Positions 16,986 to 26,464 are shown, counted from the first letter of the stretch. The stretch: DNA of 64,000 nucleotides from Flavobacterium rhamnosiphilum (GCF_004349195.1 NZ_SMLG01000002.1:186001-250000); one strand, 5' to 3'. The notes: generated by a model from the sequence alone, not told the origin. Program-made: numbers and translations.

Positions 16986-19154
16986 ATGAAGTATTTTTTT
17001 GTTTTTATTGTCTTTTTTTATTCCACACTGTATTCTCAACCTAATGAGAATATAGATAGTACTGCCTATTACAACAGTTTGAGTAACTCCAATATTCAAA
17101 CTAATAATTATAAAGAGGCGTTATTGTATAGTCAAAAAGCAATACGGTATGCCACAAAAAACAAAAACACTAAAGACCAGGCAAAACAGACTTTCAACCT
17201 TGGAAAAATTTATTTTGACTTAAAAAAATACGATGATGCCATAGAAACTTTATTGAAAAGTGCTGCATTATTTTCGAATTTTGAGCTAAACTCAGAACGT
17301 TCTGCAACGTACTATTATATTGGCTTATGCTATATGCAAAAGGAAAATTACAATAGAGCTTCAATATATTTCGAGAGAGCCAGATCCATTAATGATAAAT
17401 TAAGAATTCCTGATTCTGCTGAATTGTTTAGCCTCCAAAAAGGACTGATTTACAAATCAAAGAATAAATTAGATTTAGCATTATCCGTTTTTAAAATTAT
17501 AATTGCAAAACCTGACAGGCCAGCTTTGTTAAATACTAAAGCAGAAGCCACGTATCAAATAGGTGAAATTGAAGCCAGCCGAAATAGAAATAATCTGGCT
17601 TTAAACTATCTTAATAAAGCATTAGAATTAAACAGTAAAACCGAAAATCTAGAACAGAAATCAAATATTTTACTTGCCATAAGTGATGTTTATGAAAAAA
17701 CGTTAGACAAAAATAACGCATATTCCTATTTGAAACAGCATCTTAATTTAAAAGAGCACATTGCGATTTTGAACAACGAAAGACTGGGAATTGATGATTA
17801 TGACAAATTCAAAGAATCTGAAAAATTAAAAGAAATTGCACAAATCAATTATGAAAACAAGGAGCAGGAAAAAGCTAATAAATTTTCGAAACTGATCAGT
17901 ATTTTTGCAATTGCCTTAATTTCAATTTTATCTTTATTAAGTCTATCCTTGTACAAAAATAATATCATTAGAAATCAGTCTAATTTACTATTAAAAGAAA
18001 AAAATAAAGAATTAGAAATTGCCAAAAATAAAGCAGAAAAAGCTTCTAATGCAAGATCCGAATTTTTATCAACCGTAAGCCATGAACTTCGGACACCTTT
18101 GAATGCCATCAATGGTATCGCTCATTTATTATTGGAAGAAAAACCAAAAAAATCGCAAATGAACTATTTGCTGTCCTTGAAATTTTCTGGAGATTATCTG
18201 ACAAAATTTATAAATGAAATTCTGGAAATAAATAGAATTGATTCTAATAAAGTTGAAATCGAATACATTACTTTTAACCTTAAACAATTATTAGAAAACA
18301 TACAGAACTCTTTAAAAGAATTGGCTTCAGTAAATAACAACACCTTTGAACTTGAAATTGATGCTGGCATTCCTGATTATTTGATTGGTGATCCTACAAA
18401 ATTGTCGCAGATAATGTTGAATTTAATTAACAATGCGCTAAAGTTCACAAAAAATGGCTCTGTAAATGTAATCACTAAACTAGCTGCTATTACGGATGAA
18501 AAAGCTGCTTTATATTTTGAAGTAAAAGATACAGGGATAGGAATTCCTGAAGACAAATTAAAAACTATTTTTGATAGTTTCTCCCAAGGCTCCATAGAAG
18601 TGAATCGCAAATATGGCGGAACCGGTTTAGGATTGACTATTGTAAAAAAATTAATTAAAATTCTTGGCGGGCATATAAAACTTAAAAGTGTCGTGGGCAA
18701 AGGTTCGTCATTTTCATTCGAACTAAAATTCAAAATAAGCGCACAGCAGGAATCACAAATTGAGAAAAAACCAAAAATAGACTACGATTCTAAATTAGTA
18801 AACAAAAAAATACTATTGGTTGAGGATAATAAAATCAATCAAATGATTACCAAAAAAATGCTGGATAATAAAGGAATTATCTGCGAAATAATTGACAACG
18901 GCGAGGAGGCAATCGATTTATTAAAAAGGAATAAATTTGACTTAGTCCTTATGGACGTTCACTTACCCGGCATAAACGGAACAATTGCAACAGAAACGAT
19001 ACGAACATTTGATAGCACTACACCTATCATTGCTCTTACCGCAATTTCATTACATGAAAACCGTGAAATGCTTTTATCGTTTGGAATGAATGAAGTAATC
19101 ACCAAACCATTTGTCCCAGAGGAATTTTATAGTATAATCGCTGAATATATTTAG
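16986..19154 (+). CDS. TPR-containing hybrid sensor histidine kinase
   Basis: About 722 residues: signal peptide (MKYFFVFIVFFYSTLYSQ), a periplasmic TPR array (about 25-250), one membrane helix (about 300-320) and a short coiled coil. A HisKA domain follows with phospho-acceptor His366 in SHELRTPLN. The ATPase domain has NLINNALKF, DTGIGIPEDKL and GGTGLGLTIV. The receiver domain has phospho-acceptor Asp657 in LVLMDVHLPG, then ALTA and KPF. No DNA-binding output is present, so it must signal through a phosphorelay or protein contact. I chose ATG 16986 over TTG 16980 because it gives a clean signal peptide. It converges on the PNP gene with 4 nt between stop codons. Confidence 0.92.
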   Translation: MKYFFVFIVFFYSTLYSQPNENIDSTAYYNSLSNSNIQTNNYKEALLYSQKAIRYATKNKNTKDQAKQTFNLGKIYFDLKKYDDAIETLLKSAALFSNFELNSERSATYYYIGLCYMQKENYNRASIYFERARSINDKLRIPDSAELFSLQKGLIYKSKNKLDLALSVFKIIIAKPDRPALLNTKAEATYQIGEIEASRNRNNLALNYLNKALELNSKTENLEQKSNILLAISDVYEKTLDKNNAYSYLKQHLNLKEHIAILNNERLGIDDYDKFKESEKLKEIAQINYENKEQEKANKFSKLISIFAIALISILSLLSLSLYKNNIIRNQSNLLLKEKNKELEIAKNKAEKASNARSEFLSTVSHELRTPLNAINGIAHLLLEEKPKKSQMNYLLSLKFSGDYLTKFINEILEINRIDSNKVEIEYITFNLKQLLENIQNSLKELASVNNNTFELEIDAGIPDYLIGDPTKLSQIMLNLINNALKFTKNGSVNVITKLAAITDEKAALYFEVKDTGIGIPEDKLKTIFDSFSQGSIEVNRKYGGTGLGLTIVKKLIKILGGHIKLKSVVGKGSSFSFELKFKISAQQESQIEKKPKIDYDSKLVNKKILLVEDNKINQMITKKMLDNKGIICEIIDNGEEAIDLLKRNKFDLVLMDVHLPGINGTIATETIRTFDSTTPIIALTAISLHENREMLLSFGMNEVITKPFVPEEFYSIIAEYI

Positions 19155-19158
19155 ATCC

Positions 19159-19971
19159 CTAGTAGTTTAAAATCAATTCTTTAATAAGACTTCTTACTTT
19201 TGGTTCTGCATTTTTTGCCGCTTCTAATACTTCGTCATGTGAAATAGTTCCAATACTTTCCTCATTTCCCATATCGGTAATTACTGAAATACCAAATGTT
19301 TCCAAATCCATATGACGTGCCACAATAACTTCGGGAACGGTTGACATTCCGACACAATCTGCACCAAGGATTTTTACCATTTTGTATTCAGCCAAGGTTT
19401 CAAAAGTTGGGCCTTGCAAACCAAGATAAATTCCTTCATGAACGGCAATGTTTAATTCTTGAGCCAATTCAGTGGCTTTCGCAATCATTTTTCTCGAATA
19501 CGGTTCACTCATATTTACAAAACGAGGTCCAAAACGTTCGTCATTTTTTCCACGCAAAGGATGTTCCGGCGTCATATTGATATGATCTGTAATCATAACG
19601 ATAGATCCTACTTTATAACTTGGATTTACACCGCCTGAAGCATTTGAAACTATTAATTTCTCAACGCCTAAAAATTTCATCACTCGCACCGGGAAAGTAA
19701 CTTCTGTCATCGAATAGCCTTCATAGAAATGAAATCGTCCCTGCATGGCAACTACTTTCTTATCTCCTATTGTTCCAAAAACTAATGCGCCTTTATGACC
19801 TTGAACGGTCGAAACAGGAAAATTTAGAATTTCATTGTACGGCAACGTATATTCTACTTTCATTTCATCCGTAAAACTCCCTAGTCCTGAACCTAAAATC
19901 ACCCCGTATTCTGGTGTGAAATTGATTTTTCCTTTAATCTGACTTACTGTTTCTTGTACTTTTTCCCACAT
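19159..19971 (-). CDS. punA: Purine nucleoside phosphorylase (trimeric type)
   Basis: Phosphorolysis of inosine and guanosine in purine salvage. Characteristic segments are YGVILGSGLGSF (phosphate site), QGHKGALVFG, QGRFHFYEGYSM, VSNASGGVNPSYKVGSIVMITDHINM and LQGPTFETLAEYKM with the purine-binding Glu. GMSTVPEVIVARHM is also typical. Length of 270 aa fits the low-molecular-mass trimeric class rather than hexameric DeoD. Its first 38 nt overlap the end of lpxK on the same strand, so the two are cotranscribed and probably translationally coupled. Confidence 0.95.
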   Translation of the reverse strand: MWEKVQETVSQIKGKINFTPEYGVILGSGLGSFTDEMKVEYTLPYNEILNFPVSTVQGHKGALVFGTIGDKKVVAMQGRFHFYEGYSMTEVTFPVRVMKFLGVEKLIVSNASGGVNPSYKVGSIVMITDHINMTPEHPLRGKNDERFGPRFVNMSEPYSRKMIAKATELAQELNIAVHEGIYLGLQGPTFETLAEYKMVKILGADCVGMSTVPEVIVARHMDLETFGISVITDMGNEESIGTISHDEVLEAAKNAEPKVRSLIKELILNY

Positions 19972-20968
19972 AATCTATAATTATTTTATCAAAATTTTCA
20001 CTTCCCGAAACGAAAGAACTTTGTATTGGCAAATAGAAAAGTTGTTCGCTTGGTAAACTTCCTTTTAATCGTACATAATCCTTTTCGGTAGTGATAATAA
20101 TGTTATTTTGAGCTAAATTTTTAATTTCCAAAATGTCTTTATCGGTAAAATTATGATGGTCCGGAAAAGACAAACAGACATCATTGGTGTCTTGTAAATA
20201 GGCAAAAAACGGTTCCGGTTTTGCAATTCCTGCCACCAGTAATTTAGAAGCCGATTGAATTTCATTTACATTTATCTTTCGATTCTCTGCATAAATAAAT
20301 TCTTCGTATGCTATAAAAGTAAAGTACAATTCCTGATTTTCAGAAACTTTTAACCTGTTTTTAATATTATTTTGTTCGTCAGGCGAAAGATTAAAAGGAC
20401 ATTTCGTAACAATAATCACATTGGCTCTTGCTGCTCCGCTTCGGCTTTCTCGTAAATTTCCGGTTGGCAACATAAAATCATCCGAATACAAATCACCATA
20501 AGAAGTGAGTAGAATATAAAATCCCGCTTTTACTTTTCGATGTTGAAAAGCGTCATCAAGCAAAATCACTTCTGGTTTTTCTTGTTGAGCAAGCAATTGT
20601 TCAATTCCATTTTTCCTGTCGGCATCAACGGCAACTTGGATAGCTGCGAATTTTTTATAAAACTGAAAAGGCTCGTCTCCAAGAAGGGCAGCATTTGAGC
20701 TGGCTTCCGCCAAAATAAAACCTTTAGATTGTCTTTTATAACCTCTACTTAATGTGGCGATTTTATATTTATCCGAAAGCAACCGAATCAAATATTCGAT
20801 TTGAGGTGTTTTCCCGGTTCCACCAACGCTAAGATTTCCAACAGCAATAATAGGTAAATCAAAAGAATAGGATTTTAAAATCCCTTTGTCGAAAAGAAAA
20901 TTCCGAATACTCGTTATCAGACCATACAAAATGGCAAACGGGAACAGTATTTTTCGCAGTAAATTCAT
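19934..20968 (-). CDS. lpxK: Tetraacyldisaccharide 4'-kinase
   Basis: Inner-membrane kinase that phosphorylates the 4' position of the lipid A disaccharide precursor. An N-terminal membrane-associated helix (about residues 5-25) precedes the Walker A motif GGTGKTP (about 49-55). LLDDAFQHRKV and DYVRLKG are also family features. Length of 344 aa is normal, and it implies that this organism makes lipid A. The 3' end overlaps the PNP gene by 38 nt, an unusual pairing of lipid A and purine salvage that is probably just compaction. Confidence 0.95.
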   Translation of the reverse strand: MNLLRKILFPFAILYGLITSIRNFLFDKGILKSYSFDLPIIAVGNLSVGGTGKTPQIEYLIRLLSDKYKIATLSRGYKRQSKGFILAEASSNAALLGDEPFQFYKKFAAIQVAVDADRKNGIEQLLAQQEKPEVILLDDAFQHRKVKAGFYILLTSYGDLYSDDFMLPTGNLRESRSGAARANVIIVTKCPFNLSPDEQNNIKNRLKVSENQELYFTFIAYEEFIYAENRKINVNEIQSASKLLVAGIAKPEPFFAYLQDTNDVCLSFPDHHNFTDKDILEIKNLAQNNIIITTEKDYVRLKGSLPSEQLFYLPIQSSFVSGSENFDKIIIDYVGKSTRNSKSD

Positions 20969-21065
20969 TATACGAAAGTAGAATATTTTATTTTAAAGTT
21001 GATTTGTTTATTCGTTAATTTGTTCATTCGAAAATCCTGAATTAAACAATCAAAAATCTGATGTT

Positions 21066-22160
21066 ATGAAAATCAAAGAAATAATTTCCGTACTTGAAGA
21101 AATGGCGCCACTCGCCTATGCTGAAGATTTTGACAATGTGGGATTATTGGTTGGAAATCAAGAATCCGAAGCAACAGGAATTTTGGTTTGCCATGATGCT
21201 TTAGAAAATATAATTGACGAAGCGATTGCAAAAAATTGTAATCTGGTGGTTTGTTTTCATCCCATCTTATTTTCAGGGTTGAAAAAAATTACGGGGAAAA
21301 ACTACGTGGAACGTTCCGTCATTAAAGCCATAAAAAATGACATTGCTATTTATGCCGTTCACACCGCCTTGGACAATCATCAAGAAGGCGTGAATAAAAT
21401 ATTCAGCGATGCATTAGGATTGGTAAATACTAAAATCCTGATTCCGAAGGAAAATTTCATTCGTAAATTAGTGACCTATACTATTCCTGAAAATGCGGAA
21501 GAAGTACGAAATGCACTATTCGATGCCGGAGCCGGAACGATCGGGAATTATGAAAATTGCAGTTTTAATTCGAAAGGAATTGGAACCTATATGGGAAATG
21601 AGAACAGCAATCCACAAGTCGGAGAACGATTTGAGTTTGTACAAGGAGACGAAATAAAAATCGAAGTCACTTTCGAAAAGCATTTAGAAAACAAAATTCT
21701 AAAAGCGTTATTTAAAAGCCACGCCTATGAAGAAGTCGCATATGAGATTTATGATTTACAAAACAAGCATCAAAATATTGGCTTGGGAATGATTGGCGAA
21801 TTGAAAAATCCCATGAAAGAAAAAGAATTTTTGCTTTTTGCAAAAGAAAAAATGGAATGCGGCGGAATTCGACATTCCAACTTCACGGGGAAGGAAATAA
21901 AAAAAGTCGCGGTTCTTGGTGGAGCAGGAAGTTTTGCAATAAAAAATGCCATTCAAGCCGGAGCAGATGCTTATTTGACTGCTGATTTAAAATATCATCA
22001 GTTTTATGAAGCCGAAAATCAACTGCTATTAGCCGATATTGGACATTTTGAAAGCGAACGCTATACAAAAAATTATATTGTTGAGTATCTTCGGAAAAAA
22101 ATCCTTAATTTTGCAGTTATTTTATCAGAAGAAAATTCAAATCCAGTTAAGTACTTATAG
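21066..22160 (+). CDS. NIF3/YbgI-like dinuclear metal-centre protein
   Basis: A 364-residue member of the NIF3 family, often annotated as GTP cyclohydrolase 1 type 2-like. Metal-ligand segments are seen at both ends: VCFHPILFSGL and YAVHTALDNHQEG in the N-terminal half, and LLADIGHFESER in the C-terminal half. An inserted PII/CutA-like middle domain (about 120-230) is present, as in the longer family members. The biochemical role is not established. It starts a two-gene unit with the zinc-ribbon-family gene 3 nt downstream. Confidence 0.93.
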   Translation: MKIKEIISVLEEMAPLAYAEDFDNVGLLVGNQESEATGILVCHDALENIIDEAIAKNCNLVVCFHPILFSGLKKITGKNYVERSVIKAIKNDIAIYAVHTALDNHQEGVNKIFSDALGLVNTKILIPKENFIRKLVTYTIPENAEEVRNALFDAGAGTIGNYENCSFNSKGIGTYMGNENSNPQVGERFEFVQGDEIKIEVTFEKHLENKILKALFKSHAYEEVAYEIYDLQNKHQNIGLGMIGELKNPMKEKEFLLFAKEKMECGGIRHSNFTGKEIKKVAVLGGAGSFAIKNAIQAGADAYLTADLKYHQFYEAENQLLLADIGHFESERYTKNYIVEYLRKKILNFAVILSEENSNPVKYL

Positions 22161-22163
22161 AAT

Positions 22164-22943
22164 ATGGCGAATACGAAAGAATTAAGTGTTGAGGACAAGT
22201 TAAGAGCAATTTACGATTTACAACTTATTGACTCTAGAATTGACGAAATCAGAAACGTAAGAGGAGAACTTCCTTTAGAAGTGGAAGATTTAGAAGATGA
22301 AGTGGCTGGTTTAAGCACACGTTCAGAAAAATTGAAAAGTGAACTTGAAGTTATCGAAGATCTTATCAAGGTAAAAAAGAATGCAATTGATGAGCACAAA
22401 GAGGCTATCAAAAAATATACGAAGCAACAAGAAACTGTTCGTAACAACAGAGAATTTAATTCGTTGACTAAAGAGGTTGAATTTCAAGAATTAGAAATTC
22501 AATTGTCTGAAAAACAAATTAAAGAAATGAAAGCTTCTATCGAACACAAGAAAGAAGTAATTTCAAATTCAAAAGAAAGATTAGAAGCAAAATCTAATCA
22601 CTTGAAGCACAAAAAATCAGAGTTAGATGCTATCATGGCAGAAACTGCTAAAGAAGAAGCATTCTTGTCTGAAAAATCAGCTGAATACCAAGCTTTAATC
22701 GAAGAAAGATTATTGAAGGCCTACACTAGAATTAGAACTAGCGTTCGTAATGGTTTAGCTGTTGTTTCTATTGAAAGAGGTGCGTCTGCAGGATCATTCT
22801 TTACTATTCCACCACAGACACAAGTAGAAATTGCTTCTAGAAAGAAAATCATTACTGATGAACATTCAGGAAGAATATTAGTAGACAGCGTATTGGCTGA
22901 CGAAGAAAAAGAGAAAATGGAACAGTTGTTTTCTAAATTCTAA
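22164..22943 (+). CDS. Coiled-coil protein of the C4 zinc-ribbon family, cysteines lost
   Basis: A 259-residue protein: a long charged coiled coil (about residues 30-185) followed by the conserved tail of the zinc-ribbon (PF02591-type) family, ERGASAGSFFTIPPQTQVEI ... ITDEHSGRILV. In most relatives the tail carries two CxxC-type pairs; here the corresponding positions are Ser, Ser, Asp and Ser and no cysteine remains in the region. The gene is 3 nt after the NIF3 gene, a pairing common in Bacteroidetes. Function is unknown; nucleic-acid or scaffold roles have been suggested for the family. Confidence 0.88.
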   Translation: MANTKELSVEDKLRAIYDLQLIDSRIDEIRNVRGELPLEVEDLEDEVAGLSTRSEKLKSELEVIEDLIKVKKNAIDEHKEAIKKYTKQQETVRNNREFNSLTKEVEFQELEIQLSEKQIKEMKASIEHKKEVISNSKERLEAKSNHLKHKKSELDAIMAETAKEEAFLSEKSAEYQALIEERLLKAYTRIRTSVRNGLAVVSIERGASAGSFFTIPPQTQVEIASRKKIITDEHSGRILVDSVLADEEKEKMEQLFSKF

Positions 22944-22952
22944 TTACATTTA

Positions 22953-22982
22953 AGTCCCGATACACATCGGGACTTTTTTTTT
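22953..22982 (+). terminator. Strong terminator after the NIF3/zinc-ribbon pair
   Basis: AGTCCCGAT (22953-22961) and ATCGGGACT (22966-22974) form a 9-bp GC-rich stem followed by a run of T reaching 22982. The ATG of the next gene begins at 22983, directly at the end of the T-tract. Confidence 0.88.
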
Positions 22983-23834
22983 ATGAAAAAAATATTATTT
23001 TTTATATTCACTAAATCTATTGGGGCATACATTAACCTTTTGAGTTTTGTATTTCCCAAAAAAGCTTCGCAACTTGCGTATGCCTTTTTTAGTGAACCTC
23101 GAGAAGGTAAATTATCAAAAACTAGTCTTCCGGCAATATTACAAGAAGCACAATCTGAGACATTCCAACATGGGAAACATTCCTTTCACACTTATACTTG
23201 GAAAGGAAATGACACTGTAATCCTATTGGTTCATGGCTGGGAAAGTAACGCTTCTCGCTGGGAAAACTTACTACCGTATTTAAAAAAATCAGGAAGCACC
23301 ATTATTGCTATTGACGGTCCGGCTCATGGATTATCCAGCGGCAAGGAATTTAGCATTCCTAAATATGCCGAATTTATTCATCTCGCTGTCCAAAAATTCA
23401 AGCCTCAATACCTGATAGGGCATTCCATCGGCGGCAAAACCTGTTTGTATTATCAATCCATATATCAAAATGATTTGCTAAAAAAAATGGTGATTCTTGG
23501 AGCACCAAGTGATTTCAACATCATACTCAATAATTATATTACATTATTGAGCTTGAATGCTAAAATTTCAAAATCTTTAGAAGATCATTATTTAAATCAT
23601 TTCAAACTCAATCTGGAACAATTTTCAGGAAAATTATTCGCCTCTAAACTGAACATCAAAGGACTAATCGCCCACGATATTGACGACACGGTAGTTTTAT
23701 TCGAAGAGGGAAAGAAAATTGCCGGAGCATGGGAAAATGCAGTTTTTATCGAAACTAAGGGTTTGGGACACAGCATGCATGACGCCGAATTGTATGAAAA
23801 AGTGTCCCGCTTTTTATTTGAAGAACAAAAATAG
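22983..23834 (+). CDS. Alpha/beta hydrolase
   Basis: A 283-residue serine hydrolase with the oxyanion segment LLVHGWESNASRW, the nucleophile elbow GHSIGG (Ser148), a likely acid Asp in AHDIDDTVV and the catalytic His in GLGHSMHD. The N-terminal 30 residues are hydrophobic and may anchor it to the membrane. The substrate cannot be inferred. The ATG at 22983 touches the T-tract of the preceding terminator and there is no later in-frame start before the catalytic core, so expression probably depends on read-through or on a promoter inside the upstream gene. Confidence 0.88.
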   Translation: MKKILFFIFTKSIGAYINLLSFVFPKKASQLAYAFFSEPREGKLSKTSLPAILQEAQSETFQHGKHSFHTYTWKGNDTVILLVHGWESNASRWENLLPYLKKSGSTIIAIDGPAHGLSSGKEFSIPKYAEFIHLAVQKFKPQYLIGHSIGGKTCLYYQSIYQNDLLKKMVILGAPSDFNIILNNYITLLSLNAKISKSLEDHYLNHFKLNLEQFSGKLFASKLNIKGLIAHDIDDTVVLFEEGKKIAGAWENAVFIETKGLGHSMHDAELYEKVSRFLFEEQK

Positions 23835-23842
23835 ACTTCTTA

Positions 23843-23957
23843 GATTTTTAGACTTCTTAGATGATAAGAACTTGTGTATTAAATCTAAGAAGACTTAAAA
23901 CAATCCATCGAAACTAAACTTTCTAACAATCCAAAAATCTAAGAAGTCTAAAAATCT
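23843..23957. repeat. Perfect 21-bp inverted repeat before rluF
   Basis: The 21 bases at 23843-23863 (beginning AGATTTTTAGACTTC) are matched exactly in reverse complement at 23937-23957. A partial third copy, AAATCTAAGAAG, lies at 23881-23892. The element fills the spacer between the hydrolase and rluF and ends 15 nt before the rluF -7 box. It may form a large hairpin at the end of the hydrolase transcript. Confidence 0.65.
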
Positions 23958-23972
23958 AACAAACAAAATGAC

Positions 23973-23980
23973 TACTTTTG
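23973..23980 (+). promoter_or_regulatory. Candidate -7 element TACTTTTG for rluF
   Basis: A full TAnnTTTG match with only four bases between its final G and the rluF ATG at 23985. If used, transcription would start at or very near the A of the start codon and give a leaderless mRNA. No TTG is present at the standard -33 spacing. Confidence 0.45.
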
Positions 23981-23984
23981 CAGT

Positions 23985-24797
23985 ATGGAAGAAAATTTAA
24001 AACGCCTCAATAAATTCATAGGAGAAACTGGGTATTGCTCCCGCCGCGAAGCTGATAAAATCATTGAAGAAGGTCGTGTGACCATCAATGGAGTCGTTCC
24101 GGAATTAGGAACAAAAGTTTCCCCAAATGACGAAGTGCGTATTGACGGTAAATTAATCCGTGAAAAAAATGAGAAACCTGTTTATCTTGCTTTCTACAAA
24201 CCCGTAGGAATCGAATGTACCACAAATCTTGATGTTCGCAATAACATTGTAGATTACATCAATTATCCCAAACGTATTTTTCCTATCGGAAGATTGGACA
24301 AAGCCAGTGAAGGATTGATTTTTATGACCAATGACGGTGACATCGTCAATAAAATATTACGCGCACGAAACAATCACGAAAAAGAATATACGGTAACCGT
24401 TAATAAACCCATCACCGATCGATTCATCGAAAGAATGGGCAATGGAGTTCCAATTTTAGACACCGTTACCCGAAAATGTAAGGTGGAACAAATTAGTAAA
24501 TTTACTTTCAAAATCATCTTGACACAAGGTTTAAACCGTCAAATTCGTCGAATGACAGAATATTTAGGGTATGATGTAACGGCGCTAAAACGCATCCGAA
24601 TTATCAATATTTCGCTGGATGTTCCCGTAGGCCGTTACCGCGATTTAACCGATGCCGAAATCACAGAATTAAACGAGCTCATCGAGCCTTCGAGCAAAAC
24701 CGAAGAAGCCAGTTTGCCCAAAGCGGAACCCGCTAAAAGAAGAACGGAATTCATCAAAAGAGATGATCCCAGATTTAAGAAGAGAGGGGATTATTAA
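23985..24797 (+). CDS. rluF: Large-subunit rRNA pseudouridine synthase RluF-like
   Basis: RsuA/RluB/E/F-family pseudouridine synthase. An S4 RNA-binding domain (about residues 5-50: [20 protein letters not shown]) is followed by the catalytic domain with [10 protein letters not shown] (catalytic Asp105) and [14 protein letters not shown]. The last 40 residues form a charged tail ending FKKRGDY. RluF is the best match; RluB or RluE specificity cannot be excluded. Its final 202 bp occur again at 26263-26464 and shorter remnants at 30350 and 30431, so this 3' end looks like a recombination site. Confidence 0.93.
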   Translation: MEENLKRLNKFIGETGYCSRREADKIIEEGRVTINGVVPELGTKVSPNDEVRIDGKLIREKNEKPVYLAFYKPVGIECTTNLDVRNNIVDYINYPKRIFPIGRLDKASEGLIFMTNDGDIVNKILRARNNHEKEYTVTVNKPITDRFIERMGNGVPILDTVTRKCKVEQISKFTFKIILTQGLNRQIRRMTEYLGYDVTALKRIRIINISLDVPVGRYRDLTDAEITELNELIEPSSKTEEASLPKAEPAKRRTEFIKRDDPRFKKRGDY

Positions 24798-24812
24798 TGA
24801 TTTAATACCAGC

Positions 24813-24853
24813 ACCCGATAAAAACATTCGAACGAAGCGCTTTTTCATCGGGT
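24813..24853 (+). terminator. Candidate hairpin terminator after rluF
   Basis: ACCCGAT plus an A-tract (24813-24824) pairs with a T-tract plus ATCGGGT (24841-24853). An inner TTCG/CGAA stem lies in the loop. TTTTTT follows about a dozen bases later. The spacing to the T-run is loose, so this is a moderate call. Confidence 0.45.
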
Positions 24854-24899
24854 ACTAATACTATTTTTTGACTATTCCTTTTATGCGCTTACCGTTCTA

Positions 24900-26156
24900 T
24901 CATAATAATTCTCCAAGAAACTTTTCCAACTGTTCTGCATTTGGATTGATAGCTAAGATTACACCTTTGGAATCAACAAGATAGGTAGAACCCCCTGAAT
25001 TTGAAATATTATATTTGTTCCAAATCCCATTTTCATTGTCCAACTCAATAAGGCTTAGCCAAGGGTATTTATCTTTTTCAATAGCAATTTTGAACGCATT
25101 GGTGTTTTTATATTCTCCAGCGACGCCAACAATGACAAATCCTTTGTCTTTATATTTTTCATATACAGGAATATAACTTTTACTGGTTACCCTGCATGAC
25201 CCACACCAAGAAGCCCACATGTCAATTACTGCCACTTTACCAGCTACAATTTCCGAAACCTTAACTACTTTTCCTTCTATAGTAGGTGCCGAAAAATCTA
25301 TAAATTGACTTCCTACTTTTATTGTTTTTATGCCATTGAGCATTTCTCTTATTTGTTTGGTATAAGGATGTAAAGGATACTTTTTTGAATAGATCGAAAA
25401 TAGATTTGATATAAAATCTAAATCAATATTTTTTTTGACTTGTTTATACTGCTGTACCGTATTTTGCAAAAGTGAATACGAAAAAATATCTTGATTTGTT
25501 TTGATGTATTTGTTTTGCCAATCAAATACTATTTTTTGAATAGAATCCATCTTATTCTTTAAGAGCCATGTTTTAGGAGTATACCCTTTATCCGTTTCCA
25601 ATAATTCATCTCGCATCTTATATAGTCTATTAAGCTCCTCTCCGTTTTCAAGACCTTTACCTTTTTCATAAAGAGCATTAACCGCTTCGCTAAAATAACC
25701 GTTTGAGTTCCATAACGTATCAAGTTCCCTCTTAAAAGGCTTCGCTTTAGAATTAAAAATATTTTTTTGCTCTTTTTCAAACGCAATCATTTTGTTGGTT
25801 AACATCCCTCCCTTTATTATGTTTTTATCAAATTCTTGAGATGGATGTAATAAAAATTCAACAATACCATTTTCCGTAAAGAAACTTATAGGTCTATACG
25901 CATCCAATTCATTTTCAAAAATCAAGCTATATTTTTCAGCAAAAGATGTTTTCAATTCATACTCAAAATGTCCCCCTATAATTGGAATTTTTACCCCATT
26001 ATGACTAGGATTTTCTCTTTCATTGACTAATATCAAGAATTTAGAATTTTCTCCAATTACATTTCCTCGTAATTTACAATGAATTTCCTGTGAAAATAAG
26101 CTGTTAGAGATCAAGCCTATCATCAATAGGAGTTTTGCATAAAAAATGTGTTTCAT
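24900..26156 (-). CDS. TlpA-like thioredoxin with N-terminal DUF4369 domain
   Basis: A 418-residue exported protein: signal peptide (about residues 1-22, ending LFSQ), a DUF4369-type beta domain (about 25-120), and a helical linker. A TlpA/AhpC-type thioredoxin domain (about 280-418) has the redox motif WASWCGSC (Cys318, Cys321) and VIVGVAGEY. Such proteins act as periplasmic disulfide oxidoreductases in Bacteroidetes; the partner is unknown. It is encoded opposite to rluF and lies exactly between rluF and the duplicated rluF 3' fragment, so it is likely to have arrived as a separate module. Confidence 0.87.
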   Translation of the reverse strand: MKHIFYAKLLLMIGLISNSLFSQEIHCKLRGNVIGENSKFLILVNERENPSHNGVKIPIIGGHFEYELKTSFAEKYSLIFENELDAYRPISFFTENGIVEFLLHPSQEFDKNIIKGGMLTNKMIAFEKEQKNIFNSKAKPFKRELDTLWNSNGYFSEAVNALYEKGKGLENGEELNRLYKMRDELLETDKGYTPKTWLLKNKMDSIQKIVFDWQNKYIKTNQDIFSYSLLQNTVQQYKQVKKNIDLDFISNLFSIYSKKYPLHPYTKQIREMLNGIKTIKVGSQFIDFSAPTIEGKVVKVSEIVAGKVAVIDMWASWCGSCRVTSKSYIPVYEKYKDKGFVIVGVAGEYKNTNAFKIAIEKDKYPWLSLIELDNENGIWNKYNISNSGGSTYLVDSKGVILAINPNAEQLEKFLGELL

Positions 26157-26262
26157 ATCTGTTTATTTTAAAATTTACTTGACTTTTTAACGCACAATAT
26201 AACACGTTTTTTCTTATGCTAAATTGTTTTCTTTCTAGATTTAGTATAATTTAAATCGAAAA

Positions 26263-26464
26263 CCGAATTATCAATATTTCGCTGGATATTCCCGTAGGGC
26301 GTTACCGCGATTTGACAGATGCCGAAATCAAAGAATTAAACGAGCTCATCGAGCCTTCGAGTAAAACCGAAGAAGCCAGTTTACCCAAAACGGAAGCGCC
26401 AAAAAGAAGAACCGAATTCATCAAAAGAAACGATCCCAGGTTTAAGAAAAGAGGGGATTATTAG
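26263..26464 (+). pseudogene. Duplicated 3' fragment of rluF (67 codons)
   Basis: These 202 bp align without gaps to the last 202 bp of rluF (24596-24797), with about 18 differences by hand count. The frame stays open to a TAG stop and encodes the rluF tail from RIINISLD to FKKRGDY. Roughly half of the substitutions are silent; the amino-acid changes are few (such as V to I, T to K, D to N, and a swapped AP/PA pair). There is no start codon, S4 domain or catalytic domain, so it is not a working gene. The coding-like divergence suggests it was part of a full rluF allele before being separated. Confidence 0.88.

Noticed and set aside
24596..26464. rluF repeat as an assembly artefact
   Set aside because: The two copies differ at about 18 of 202 positions and are followed by different sequence, unlike a collapsed or duplicated read.
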